DNA of 64,000 nt. Source: JACCTU01 sp963788055. Its GTDB lineage: Bacteria > Actinomycetota > Thermoleophilia > Gaiellales > Gaiellaceae. Shown here one piece after another: positions 45,440 through 52,420 of this stretch. The stretch is taken from the NCBI GenBank assembly GCA_963788055.1, contig CAWBFA010000001.1, positions 682,001 to 746,000 of the forward strand. The letters are read 5' to 3'. Every line of letters begins with the position of its first letter. The stretch's first letter is position 1. Made by a program: the position numbers and the translations under genes. The notes beneath the pieces are model-generated. The model was given only the letters and a program-made list of their open reading frames with translations. It made no database searches and was not told the DNA's origin.

Positions 45440-45511
45440 TGGCCCCGGGTGGAGTCGAACCACCGCTCGCAGATTCGAAGTCTGCCGCTCTATCCACTGA
45501 GCTACGGGGCC
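45440..45511 (-). tRNA. tRNA-Arg(TCG)
   Basis: Minus-strand GGCCCCGTAGCTCAGTGG start, anticodon loop CTTCGAA with anticodon TCG (CGA codons), T-loop GGTTCGACTCC. Discriminator A. It begins 1 base after the stop codon of the dehydrogenase gene, which is transcribed toward it on the same strand, so it may be a co-transcript. Confidence 0.94.
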
Positions 45512-45512
45512 G

Positions 45513-46427
45513 TCAGGACAAACTAGCCGAGCCGGGAACCGGATTCGGCAGCGGTCTCCGCTCGAGCGCGGCCGTGATGTTCGCGACGAGCTCCGCCGTC
45601 GCTGCTTCGCGCGTCGCGCGCGTCGCGCTCCCGACGTGCGGGGAGAGAACGACGTTCGGCGAGTCGAGAAGCGCCTGCGGGACGTGGGGCTCGTGGGAGA
45701 AGACGTCCAGGCCGGCACGCAAGCGTCCCGAGACGAGCTCGGCGACGAGCGCGTCCTCGTCGATGATCGCGCCTCGCGACGTGTTGACCAGACAGGCGCC
45801 GTCACGAAGCAGCGCGAGCCGTCGCGCGTCGAGCAGCCGACGCGTTTCGTCGGTGAGCGGGACGTGAAGCGTCACCACGTCGGACTCGCGAAGCAGGTCG
45901 TCGAGCTCCCGACGGTCCGGGCTCCCGTCGTCGGCCCGGCGCGTGTGGAGCACGTTCATCCCGAACGCACGCGCGCGCTCCGCGACCGCGCTGCCGATCC
46001 GGCCGAGGCCGACGACCCCGAGCGTGGCCCCGCCGATCTCGCTCCCGAGCAAGTCGCCGACGAACCAGCCCGAGGCCCACTTGCCGTCGCGAACGAACCG
46101 GTCGCCCTCGATGAGTCGCCGCCGAGCCGCGAGCACGAGAGCCATCGTCAGGTCGGCGGTGGCGATCCCCAGCGCCTCCGGTGTGTTCGTGACCGCGACT
46201 CCGCGGAGCGCGCAGGCCTCGACGTCGATCCCGTCGTAGCCCACGCCGTAGTTCGCGACGAGCCGGAGGTCGGGGAGCAGGTCGAGGAGCTCGTCGCCGA
46301 CCGAGGCAGCGACGACCGCCAGGACCTCGACGCCGGGCCGTGGGCCGTCCACGGGCCACTCCACTCCGACGTCCTCGAGCGCGTCCCAGGCGGGTCCCGG
46401 GAAACGTCGAGACGCGAGGACGCGCAC
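45513..46427 (-). CDS. D-isomer-specific 2-hydroxyacid dehydrogenase
   Basis: 304 residues, NAD(P)-dependent reduction of 2-oxoacids such as glyoxylate or hydroxypyruvate. Rossmann motif VVGLGRIGSAVAERARAFG; catalytic Arg in VNTSRGAIIDEDAL, Glu in FSHEPHVP, and His in LSPHVGSATR. The substrate loop is NYGVGYDGIDVEAC. It best fits the glyoxylate/hydroxypyruvate reductase group, but the substrate is not settled by sequence. The stop nearly touches tRNA-Arg(TCG). Confidence 0.88.
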   Translation of the reverse strand: MRVLASRRFPGPAWDALEDVGVEWPVDGPRPGVEVLAVVAASVGDELLDLLPDLRLVANYGVGYDGIDVEACALRGVAVTNTPEALGIATADLTMALVLAARRRLIEGDRFVRDGKWASGWFVGDLLGSEIGGATLGVVGLGRIGSAVAERARAFGMNVLHTRRADDGSPDRRELDDLLRESDVVTLHVPLTDETRRLLDARRLALLRDGACLVNTSRGAIIDEDALVAELVSGRLRAGLDVFSHEPHVPQALLDSPNVVLSPHVGSATRATREAATAELVANITAALERRPLPNPVPGSASLS

Positions 46428-46455
46428 GCGCCGAGGCTATCCTGTCCCCGGCGAG

Positions 46456-46528
46456 GTGGCGGTAGCTCAGTTGGTAGAGCCCCGGGTTGTGGTCCCGGTG
46501 GTCGCGGGTTCGAGTCCCGTCCGCCACC
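46456..46528 (+). tRNA. tRNA-His(GTG)
   Basis: GTGGCGGTAGCTCAGTTGG, anticodon loop TTGTGGT with anticodon GTG, T-loop GGTTCGAGTCC, acceptor end CCGCCAC and discriminator C. A G directly before base 46456 can serve as the tRNA-His-specific G-1 opposite that C. Confidence 0.94.
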
Positions 46529-46576
46529 CTCTCTCTCGGCTTCAAGCTTCGGGTTCAGCCGGCCGATACGTCCCCA

Positions 46577-47062
46577 ATGGCCCTTTCGCCCGCCGAGGAG
46601 CTCGCGCGCGAGACGACGATCGCCGGCGTCCTGAAGACGGCGTGCGTCGCTCTCACGAACGAGCTCGATGCCCACGCGTGCAACCTCTCCCGCGTCGTCG
46701 GCCTGCTGCTCGTCGACCTGGTCGAGCACTCGCGCGACGGACGACGTGTCCAGCTCGGCCGGAGCTACCTGCTGCCCGACTTTCCGCTCACCCAGGAGGT
46801 CGTGGAGCGCGGCGAGCCGCGGTGCGTCTCGCTCTTCGATCCAGACGTCGACCCGAACGAGGCCGACATCCTGCGCGAGCTTGCGTTCGAGACGCTGGCG
46901 ATGCTTCCCCTCAGCCTGGACGCCCGCTGCTGGGGGCTGTTCGAGGTCTACCGCAAGGAGTCGGGCGACTTCACCGCGGAAGACATCGCGGTCGCGATGG
47001 ACATCGTCAAGAGCACCGGAACCGCTCTCGAAGATCTCCAGCGCCGCGCTGCCGCCGCTTAA
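46577..47062 (+). CDS. GAF-domain protein, 161 aa
   Basis: ATG at 46577 is 49 bases after tRNA-His. Single GAF-like fold: a helical N terminus (RETTIAGVLKTACVALTNEL), then strands around HACNLSRVVGLLLVDLVEH, FPLTQEVVERGEPRCVSLFD, and LPLSLDARCWGLFEVYRKE, and a final helix. No output domain is attached, so it may be a small ligand sensor. Cysteines near the pocket (VSLFD side and DARCW) could hold a cofactor, but this is speculative. Confidence 0.7.
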   Translation: MALSPAEELARETTIAGVLKTACVALTNELDAHACNLSRVVGLLLVDLVEHSRDGRRVQLGRSYLLPDFPLTQEVVERGEPRCVSLFDPDVDPNEADILRELAFETLAMLPLSLDARCWGLFEVYRKESGDFTAEDIAVAMDIVKSTGTALEDLQRRAAAA

Positions 47063-47100
47063 CGACTGAACCCTCACTCTCTGCGCTCCGCCAAACGGCG

Positions 47101-47117
47101 GGCGGGCTCTGCCCGCC
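47101..47117 (+). terminator. Hairpin after the GAF gene
   Basis: GGCGGGC-TCT-GCCCGCC, 7-bp arms, 38 bases past the stop of the GAF gene and before tRNA-Arg(TCT). No T-run. Confidence 0.4.
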
Positions 47118-47178
47118 TGCACTCGTGGGCGGAGACCGGGCGAGCTGTAACCCCGTTTCCCGGTTACGCTTTCCACGA

Positions 47179-47250
47179 GCGCCCGTAGCTCAGTGGAAGA
47201 GCGGCGGCCTTCTAAGCCGTTGGTCGGAGGTTCGAATCCTCCCGGGCGCA
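47179..47250 (+). tRNA. tRNA-Arg(TCT)
   Basis: GCGCCCGTAGCTCAGTGG, anticodon loop CTTCTAA with anticodon TCT (AGA codons), T-loop GGTTCGAATCC, acceptor end CGGGCGC with discriminator A. CCA is not encoded. Confidence 0.94.
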
Positions 47251-47304
47251 TGGCCGAAGAACCCCGAGAACATCGACGTGCGAAGCGCCGATTTTCTCAG
47301 GCAC

Positions 47305-47844
47305 CTAGCGTCTGACGCCGAAGTCGGCGGTCAGCACGGTGACGGGCGCGTTGTTGAACACGCCCGGTCCGGCGCTGACGTGCACGGCCGAGAGGCCGAC
47401 CTCCCGCCAGCGGGAGGTGAGAAGCACTTTGCGGTGCAGAGCGCTCGCCAGCCACATCCGCAGCGCGCCGGCGGGGTCGACATCGGGCGACGACCAGAGC
47501 AGGTTCTCGCCGACTGACCAGTAGCGGCTCGAGCCCTGCGGGTAGAAGCGCGCGACGCGCTTCCAGAAGAGCGTGCCGTCGGCCGACTCGTGCGCGAAGA
47601 AGCCGCGGTTCGCCATCGCCGCTGAGTGCGCGTCGGCAGCCGCACGAAGTCGGACGCTGAGCCGAAGCGGCGCGAGACCATGCTGTCGGCGCAATGCATT
47701 GATCTCCACCAGCACGCCGCTCTCGAGCCCGTTGCGGGCGGTGAGCATACGGCCCCCGTGCTCTCGCGCCCCGGAAGGCGACGCTGCGACCGCAGCCGCC
47801 AGTACGGCGACGAGCGCGAGCAACGTACGAACCCCACCCGACAT
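47305..47844 (-). CDS. Secreted CAP (SCP/PR-1) domain protein
   Basis: 179 residues from the ATG encoding MSGGVRTLLALVAVLAAAVA, a signal peptide; a longer start adds a polar stretch that would weaken it. The CAP domain has VEINALRRQHGLAPL, AHSAAMANRGFFAHES (His/Glu region), VGENLLWSS (the CAP signature ENL) and WLASALHRKVLLTSRWREVGLS. CAP proteins bind lipids or cell-wall components outside the cell. A second member is encoded at 51455. Confidence 0.8.
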   Translation of the reverse strand: MSGGVRTLLALVAVLAAAVAASPSGAREHGGRMLTARNGLESGVLVEINALRRQHGLAPLRLSVRLRAAADAHSAAMANRGFFAHESADGTLFWKRVARFYPQGSSRYWSVGENLLWSSPDVDPAGALRMWLASALHRKVLLTSRWREVGLSAVHVSAGPGVFNNAPVTVLTADFGVRR

Positions 47845-47928
47845 GCTTTTAAGATCGGAAGATGAAGGCCGCTGGTCCGACACTCGATTGAGGGATATGA
47901 CTTACGCCGAAACGCGAAACCTCAGGGT

Positions 47929-49011
47929 TCAGAGCGGGGCGTCCACCACCGGCTCTCCAGGCTCCTCCCGGCGAGCCTCCAGCCAGTGGCGCAGCAGCAC
48001 CTGGATCGTCCCCGCGATCGGGATCGCCGCGAGAGCGCCGAGCACTCCCGCCAGCGAAGCGCCAATCAGCACCGCGACGAGGATCGTGAGCGGGGAGAGC
48101 GCGACCGTCTTCGAATAGATGAGCGGATACAGGACGTGGTTCTCGACCTGCTGGTAGACGATGAACCAGACGAGCACGATCAGGCCGATCGTCCAGCCCT
48201 GGTCGAGCACCGCGACGGTCGTGACGAGGACGGAGGCGATCGTCGCCCCGGCGAGCGGGATCAGGTCGAGCAGGAAGACGACCAGGCCGAGCGCGATCGC
48301 GTAGCTGACGCCAAGCGCTATGAGCAGGAGCGAGGATGTGATGCCCGCAAGCAGCGCGATCGCCAGCGCGCCGGCGACGAAACCTCCGACCGTCGCGTAG
48401 ACGTCCTTGCCGATCCTCCGCCACCGAGGCTGCGAGCTCGCTGGGAGCAGCTCGTAGAACCGCTCCACCCAGCGCGGACCTTCCAGGAGCATGAAGAAGG
48501 TGAGCACGATGATCGTGATCGTCGCCGCGATCACCGTCACGACCCCCTTCGTCACCGCGACTGCGGTCCCGGAGACGCCGAGGATGCGACTGATGTCGGT
48601 TCCGGATGCCGCTTCGCGGACGCGCTCGACCAGGTGGTAGTCGGTCTCGAGGAAGCCGAGGCGGCCGCGACCCTCGGTCAGGTCCTTTACGTACTCGGGC
48701 ACAGCGTCGATGAAGTTGTTCACCTCGTCGACGAGCGTCGGGACGAACGTCAGACCGAGCAGGACAACCACGCAGAGCAGGAGCAGGTAGGTAACGCCGA
48801 TCGCGAGCCCGCGCCTCGGGATCCCGCGCCGCATCAGGAGGTTGACGAGCGGATCGAGGGCGAGCGCGAAGAAGACCGCGATCAGCATCCAAGTCAGCAC
48901 CTGGCGCGCGAGCGACACGACCTGGAGCAGCGCGAAGACGGCGAGGATGATTCCAAGGACGGCGAGGATCGTCCGCGCGCGGAATCGGACGATCCGCTCG
49001 AGCGGGTCCAT
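47929..49011 (-). CDS. AI-2E family membrane transporter
   Basis: About 360 residues from MDPLERIVRFRART; a start at 49056 (MLAAQPSG) is possible but leaves only 8 bases to the divergent ppi start. About eight membrane helices. LALDPLVNLLMRRGIPRRGLA after helix 2 and the hydrophilic domain (about 110-190) are typical, as are the C-terminal QQVENHVLYPLIYSKTVAL and PLAGATIASVLVTT segments. The family includes TqsA-like exporters and Na+/H+ antiporters, so the transported species is not known. Confidence 0.85.
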   Translation of the reverse strand: MDPLERIVRFRARTILAVLGIILAVFALLQVVSLARQVLTWMLIAVFFALALDPLVNLLMRRGIPRRGLAIGVTYLLLLCVVVLLGLTFVPTLVDEVNNFIDAVPEYVKDLTEGRGRLGFLETDYHLVERVREAASGTDISRILGVSGTAVAVTKGVVTVIAATITIIVLTFFMLLEGPRWVERFYELLPASSQPRWRRIGKDVYATVGGFVAGALAIALLAGITSSLLLIALGVSYAIALGLVVFLLDLIPLAGATIASVLVTTVAVLDQGWTIGLIVLVWFIVYQQVENHVLYPLIYSKTVALSPLTILVAVLIGASLAGVLGALAAIPIAGTIQVLLRHWLEARREEPGEPVVDAPL

Positions 49012-49064
49012 GTGCGAGAGCTTGACCTGACCGCCGGACGGCTGGGCCGCTAGCATCCCGCGAC

Positions 49065-49523
49065 GTGACCGCAGGCACGCTTCACTCGAACAAGGGCGCG
49101 ATCGAGTTCGAGCTCTTCGACGACGACGCGCCGAAGACGGTCGCGAACTTCCTGAAGCTCGCGCGCGATGGGTTCTACGACGGCGTCATCTTCCACCGCG
49201 TGATCCCGGACTTCATGATCCAGGGCGGCGACCCGTCGGGCACCGGCCGCGGCGGGCCGGGCTACACGTTCGAGGACGAGTTCAACGACAACAAGGTCGT
49301 GCGCGGTGCGTTCGCGATGGCGAACTCCGGTCCGAACACGAACGGCTCGCAGTTCTTCATCGTCACCGCCGAGGCGACACCTTGGCTCGACGGCAAGCAC
49401 ACCGTATTCGGCCGGGTGACGAACGGGATGGACGTCGTCGACGAGATCTCCAACGTCGGCACCGACGCGAACGACAAGCCGCGCGAGGACGTCACGATCG
49501 AGCGCGTCGAGCTCACGCCCTAG
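49065..49523 (+). CDS. Peptidyl-prolyl cis-trans isomerase (cyclophilin)
   Basis: 152 residues, GTG start. Cyclophilin signatures FHRVIPDFMIQGGDP (catalytic Arg and Phe-Met-Gln), FAMANSGPNTNGSQFFI, and WLDGKHTVFGRV. There is no signal peptide, so it is cytosolic. It is followed after 15 bases by tRNA-Gly on the other strand. Confidence 0.94.
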   Translation: MTAGTLHSNKGAIEFELFDDDAPKTVANFLKLARDGFYDGVIFHRVIPDFMIQGGDPSGTGRGGPGYTFEDEFNDNKVVRGAFAMANSGPNTNGSQFFIVTAEATPWLDGKHTVFGRVTNGMDVVDEISNVGTDANDKPREDVTIERVELTP

Positions 49524-49538
49524 CCTCCGAGCCTTCGA

Positions 49539-49609
49539 AGCGCCCGACCGGGTTCGAACCGGTGACTAAAGCTTGGAAGGCTCTCGTGTTACCACTACAC
49601 CACGGGCGC
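49539..49609 (-). tRNA. tRNA-Gly(TCC)
   Basis: Minus-strand GCGCCCGTGGTGTAGTGG, anticodon loop CTTCCAA with anticodon TCC (GGA codons), T-loop GGTTCGAACC. The discriminator is T, and CCA is not encoded. The anticodon stem includes a G:U pair. The start of the rightward CtaG gene follows within 21 bases. Confidence 0.92.
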
Positions 49610-49629
49610 GCAGCAGTAGCGTAGCCCCG

Positions 49630-50242
49630 GTGAAATGGAGCCGCGGCCGCCTCGCCTGCTTCACGGCCGGCACGCTGCTCACACTCGTGGCCCTTGCCGG
49701 GCCCCTGCACGACCTCCAGTTCGAGCTGCTGACCGCGCACCTGCTGCAGAACGTGGTGCTCGCCGAGTGGGCGCCGGCGCTCCTCGTGCTCGGGCTGCCG
49801 CCGGAGCTGGGCCGGCGCCTGGCGCGGTACGTGCCTCCCTGGCTGGGGCTCCCGCTGTGGCTCCTCGTCTACTACGCGTGGCACGCGCCCCCGCTCTACG
49901 ACGCGGCGCTCCGCCACCCGGACTCGCTCCTCCAGGCTGAGCACGTCTCCTACCTCATCGCCGGTGCGGCGCTCTGGTTGCCCCTCTTCCACGGCACGAT
50001 GAGCAACGGCGCCAAGGCCGGCTACGTCTTCGCCGCCTTCCTGCTGATCAGCCCGCTGGGCCTGATGCTCGCGCTCGATCCCGGACAGCGTCTACTCGTT
50101 CTACGACGGCCACTGGGGGCTGACGGCGCTCGAGGACCAGCAGATCGGCGGCGTCACGATGTCCTCCGAGGCGGCGGTCGTCTTCTTCGCCGCGCTCGCG
50201 TTCTTCTTCTCCCGAGTCGTGCGCGAGAGTGAGCAATCGTGA
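49630..50242 (+). pseudogene. CtaG-type cytochrome c oxidase assembly membrane protein, one frameshift as sequenced
   Basis: GTG at 49630. Membrane helices with the His-containing caa3_CtaG features LTAHLLQNVVLAEWAPALL, VYYAWHAPPLYDAALRHP and LQAEHVSYLIAGAALWLPLF. An extra G near 50080 shifts the frame. When it is removed the C terminus continues as YSFYDGHWGLTALEDQQIGG and SSEAAVVFFAALAFFF, with TGA at 50242. The family helps insert copper into cytochrome oxidase. Repeat copy 5 follows within 2 bases of the repaired stop. Confidence 0.78.
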
Positions 50243-50244
50243 AC

Positions 50245-50316
50245 TTGCGGCCGCGGGCGGCCGCCTTTAGGTGCCAAGCGGTCGCGATCCGCGCAAGCGG
50301 ATCGCGACTTGCGCCT
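50245..50316 (-). repeat. Intergenic palindromic repeat, copy 5 (reverse orientation)
   Basis: CTTGCGGCCGC-GGGC-GGCCGCCTTTAGG, then GCGGTCGCGATCCGCGCAAGCGGATCGCGACTTGCGC. The reverse complement shows the same order as copy 1 (GCGCAAGTCGCG, GATCCGC hairpin, AAAGGCGGCC hairpin). It lies between the convergent CtaG and tRNA-Pro genes. Confidence 0.75.
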
Positions 50317-50326
50317 CAAAAAACAG

Positions 50327-50400
50327 TCGGGGCGGCCGGATCCGAACCGGCGACCTCTGCGTCCCAAACGCAGCGCTCTACCAGGCTGAGCTACGCCCCG
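50327..50400 (-). tRNA. tRNA-Pro(TGG)
   Basis: Minus-strand CGGGGCGTAGCTCAGCCTGG, anticodon loop TTTGGGA with anticodon TGG (CCA codons), T-loop GGTTCGGATCC, acceptor end CGCCCCG and discriminator A. CCA is not encoded. It lies 10 bases from repeat copy 5. Confidence 0.94.
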
Positions 50401-50428
50401 CCGTCGCGGGCGAGTGTAGCTTCGCGCA

Positions 50429-51364
50429 GTGGTCGAGCCCCTCCTTCAGGCCGACGACGCGCCGGCGCCTGAGCCGCACCCGCTCCTCGGCTACGCGATG
50501 GTGCTGACCGCGGCCACGCTCTGGGCTGTCAACGGCGTGGTCTCGAAGGTGATCCTCGACTCGGGCGTCTCCGCGCTCCGCCTGAGCGAGGTTCGCTCGA
50601 CGGGTGCGTTCGTCGGGCTCGCGCTCGGGCTCGCGCTCGTCGCGCCCAAGCGGCTTCGGGTCACTCGGCGGGAGCTGCCCGTCCTCGCGTTGTTCGGAAT
50701 CGCCGGCCTCGCGTTCGTGCAGTGGTTCTACTTCGTCGCGATCCACCGCATGTCGCTCGCGGTCGCCCTGCTGATCCAGTACCTCGCGCCGCTCCTCGTC
50801 GCGCTCTTTTCCCGCTTCGTCCTCCACGTGGAGGTGCGCCGCCGCATCTGGCTCGCGCTCGCGCTGGCGCTCGTCGGCCTCTCCTTCGTGCTCGAGGTGT
50901 GGGGCGGTGCTGCGCTGGACGGGATCGGCGTCGGCGCGTCACTTCTCGCGGCGACGAGCTACGCGCTCTACATCCTCGTCGCCGAGCGGGAGATCGGTCG
51001 GCGCGACGCGATCTCGCTGACGACGTACGGCTTTCTCTTCGCGTCCGCCTTCTGGGCCGCCGTTCAGCCGTGGTGGACGTTCCCCGCCGACGTGGTCGAC
51101 GACGCCGCCTCGGGAGCCTGGGGCCTGCCGGTCTGGTCACTCATGGTCTGGATGATCGTGCTGGGGACGATCGTGCCCTTCGGGCTGCTGGTCGGCTCGC
51201 TCAGCTTCATTCCGGCCACCCGGGCCAGCATCACGGCGATGTTCGAGCCGGTCGCCGCGACCTTGGTCGCCTGGCTGTGGCTCGGCGAGGAGCTCGGCGC
51301 AGCCCAGTTGGGCGGCGGGGCACTCGTCCTGGCCGGGATTCTGCTGGCGCAGACTGCCCGGTAG
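50429..51364 (+). CDS. EamA-type drug/metabolite transporter (DMT family)
   Basis: 311 residues with ten membrane helices in two EamA halves. The first opens MVLTAATLWAVNGVVSKVIL and contains FVQWFYFVAIHRMSLAVALL; the second contains VGASLLAATSYALYILVAER and ends with ITAMFEPVAATLVAWLWLGE and LGGGALVLAGILLAQ. GTG start at 50429. Members export metabolites or amino acids; substrate not predictable. Confidence 0.9.
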   Translation: MVEPLLQADDAPAPEPHPLLGYAMVLTAATLWAVNGVVSKVILDSGVSALRLSEVRSTGAFVGLALGLALVAPKRLRVTRRELPVLALFGIAGLAFVQWFYFVAIHRMSLAVALLIQYLAPLLVALFSRFVLHVEVRRRIWLALALALVGLSFVLEVWGGAALDGIGVGASLLAATSYALYILVAEREIGRRDAISLTTYGFLFASAFWAAVQPWWTFPADVVDDAASGAWGLPVWSLMVWMIVLGTIVPFGLLVGSLSFIPATRASITAMFEPVAATLVAWLWLGEELGAAQLGGGALVLAGILLAQTAR

Positions 51365-51970
51365 GACCTCCGGGCCGCCCGGCTAGGACTTCCAGGCCCC
51401 ACATCCCCCTTCTGGGGGACGTCGCTGTCCGACCGGTGACATACTCTGACCCGCTTGATCCCCCTTGCAAAGAATATTTCTATAGCTTTCAGCATGCTTT
51501 TGTGCGTTTTGGCGCTTGCCGCGCCGGCGCAGGCAAGGCCGACAGCGGCCGAGGCCGGTCTCCTCGTGACGATGAACCAGGCCCGCGCGCAGCACGGCGT
51601 CGGGCCGTTGCGCATCGACCTCCGGCTCGAACGCGCGGCCCGTGCCAAGTCGCGGTCGATGCTCCGGAGCGGCACGTTCGGCCACGGCGATTTCCAGCGC
51701 CGGCTCACGAGTTATCGCGTCCGCGGCCCGTACTACGGGGAGAACCTCGCGTGGGGCATCGGCGCGAACGCGACCGCGGCAGGGATCGTGCAGATGTGGC
51801 TCGCCAGCCCGTCGCACCGCGCGAACCTGCTCCGTCCGAGCTTCCAACGGGTCGGGCTGGGCCTCGTCGTCGGCACCTTCGGCGGCTACAGCGGCGCGGC
51901 GGTCGTCACCGCCAACTTCGCCGGGCGTTAGACCCGACGTAGGTCCTACGGGCTTCGGTCGGAGGTCCTA
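51362..51970. repeat. 11-bp inverted repeats flanking the second CAP gene
   Basis: TAGGACCTCCG at 51362-51372 and its exact reverse complement CGGAGGTCCTA at 51960-51970 enclose the CAP gene. Extra related pieces lie nearby (CTAGGACTTCC near 51383, GTAGGTCCTAC near 51939). No transposase is encoded. They may be regulatory hairpins or remnants of a small mobile unit. Confidence 0.5.
51455..51931 (+). CDS. Secreted CAP (SCP/PR-1) domain protein, second copy
   Basis: 158 residues from a TTG at 51455. Signal peptide (IPLAKNISIAFSMLLCVLAL, cleavage after AQA near 27). CAP-domain motifs are MNQARAQHGVGPLRI, RSGTFGHGDF (His), YYGENLAWGIG (GEN signature) and MWLASPSHRANLLRPSFQRVG. It is a shorter relative of the protein at 47305. 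The start region is A/T-richer than its surroundings (AAAGAATATTTCTATAGC). Confidence 0.8.
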   Translation: MIPLAKNISIAFSMLLCVLALAAPAQARPTAAEAGLLVTMNQARAQHGVGPLRIDLRLERAARAKSRSMLRSGTFGHGDFQRRLTSYRVRGPYYGENLAWGIGANATAAGIVQMWLASPSHRANLLRPSFQRVGLGLVVGTFGGYSGAAVVTANFAGR

Positions 51971-52402
51971 CTCCTCCATCAGCGCTTCGAGGTCCGCGAG
52001 CTTCTCTCGCCGGAGCTCGTCACGCTCGCCGCGCTCGATCCGCGCAAGGAGATCGCGTACCAGCGGTGCGAGCTCGAGCGGGTTGAACGGCTTGGTGATG
52101 TAGTCGACGCCGCCGATGTCGAGCCCCTTCGCGCGGTCGCGGAACTCTGCCCGTGCCGTCAGGAAGACGATCGGAATCCCTTGCGTGGCCGGGTCGTCGA
52201 CGAGCTGCTCCGCGACGCGCCAGCCGTCGAGCCCCGGCATCATCACGTCGAGCAGGATCACGTCCGGCCGGTTCGTGCGGGCCTTCTCGAGCCCCGACGG
52301 CCCGTCGGCGGCCTCGGCGACCTGCATTCCCTCCGCCTCGAGGTTCACCCGGCAGAGCAACCGGATGGGAGCTTCGTCGTCGATGACAAGAACGCTGGTC
52401 AT
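51968..52402 (-). CDS. Response regulator, CheY-like
   Basis: 144 residues, one receiver domain with DD at 8-9 (LVIDDEAPIR), phospho-acceptor Asp in VILLDVMMPGLDG, Thr in VFLTARAE and Lys in DYITKPFNPLEL. The short C-terminal helix has no DNA-binding domain. It is immediately downstream of the 1268-residue sensor kinase on the same strand, the likely phospho-donor. Confidence 0.9.
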   Translation of the reverse strand: MTSVLVIDDEAPIRLLCRVNLEAEGMQVAEAADGPSGLEKARTNRPDVILLDVMMPGLDGWRVAEQLVDDPATQGIPIVFLTARAEFRDRAKGLDIGGVDYITKPFNPLELAPLVRDLLARIERGERDELRREKLADLEALMEE

Positions 52403-52420
52403 AAGCCCGGATCCGAGCGC

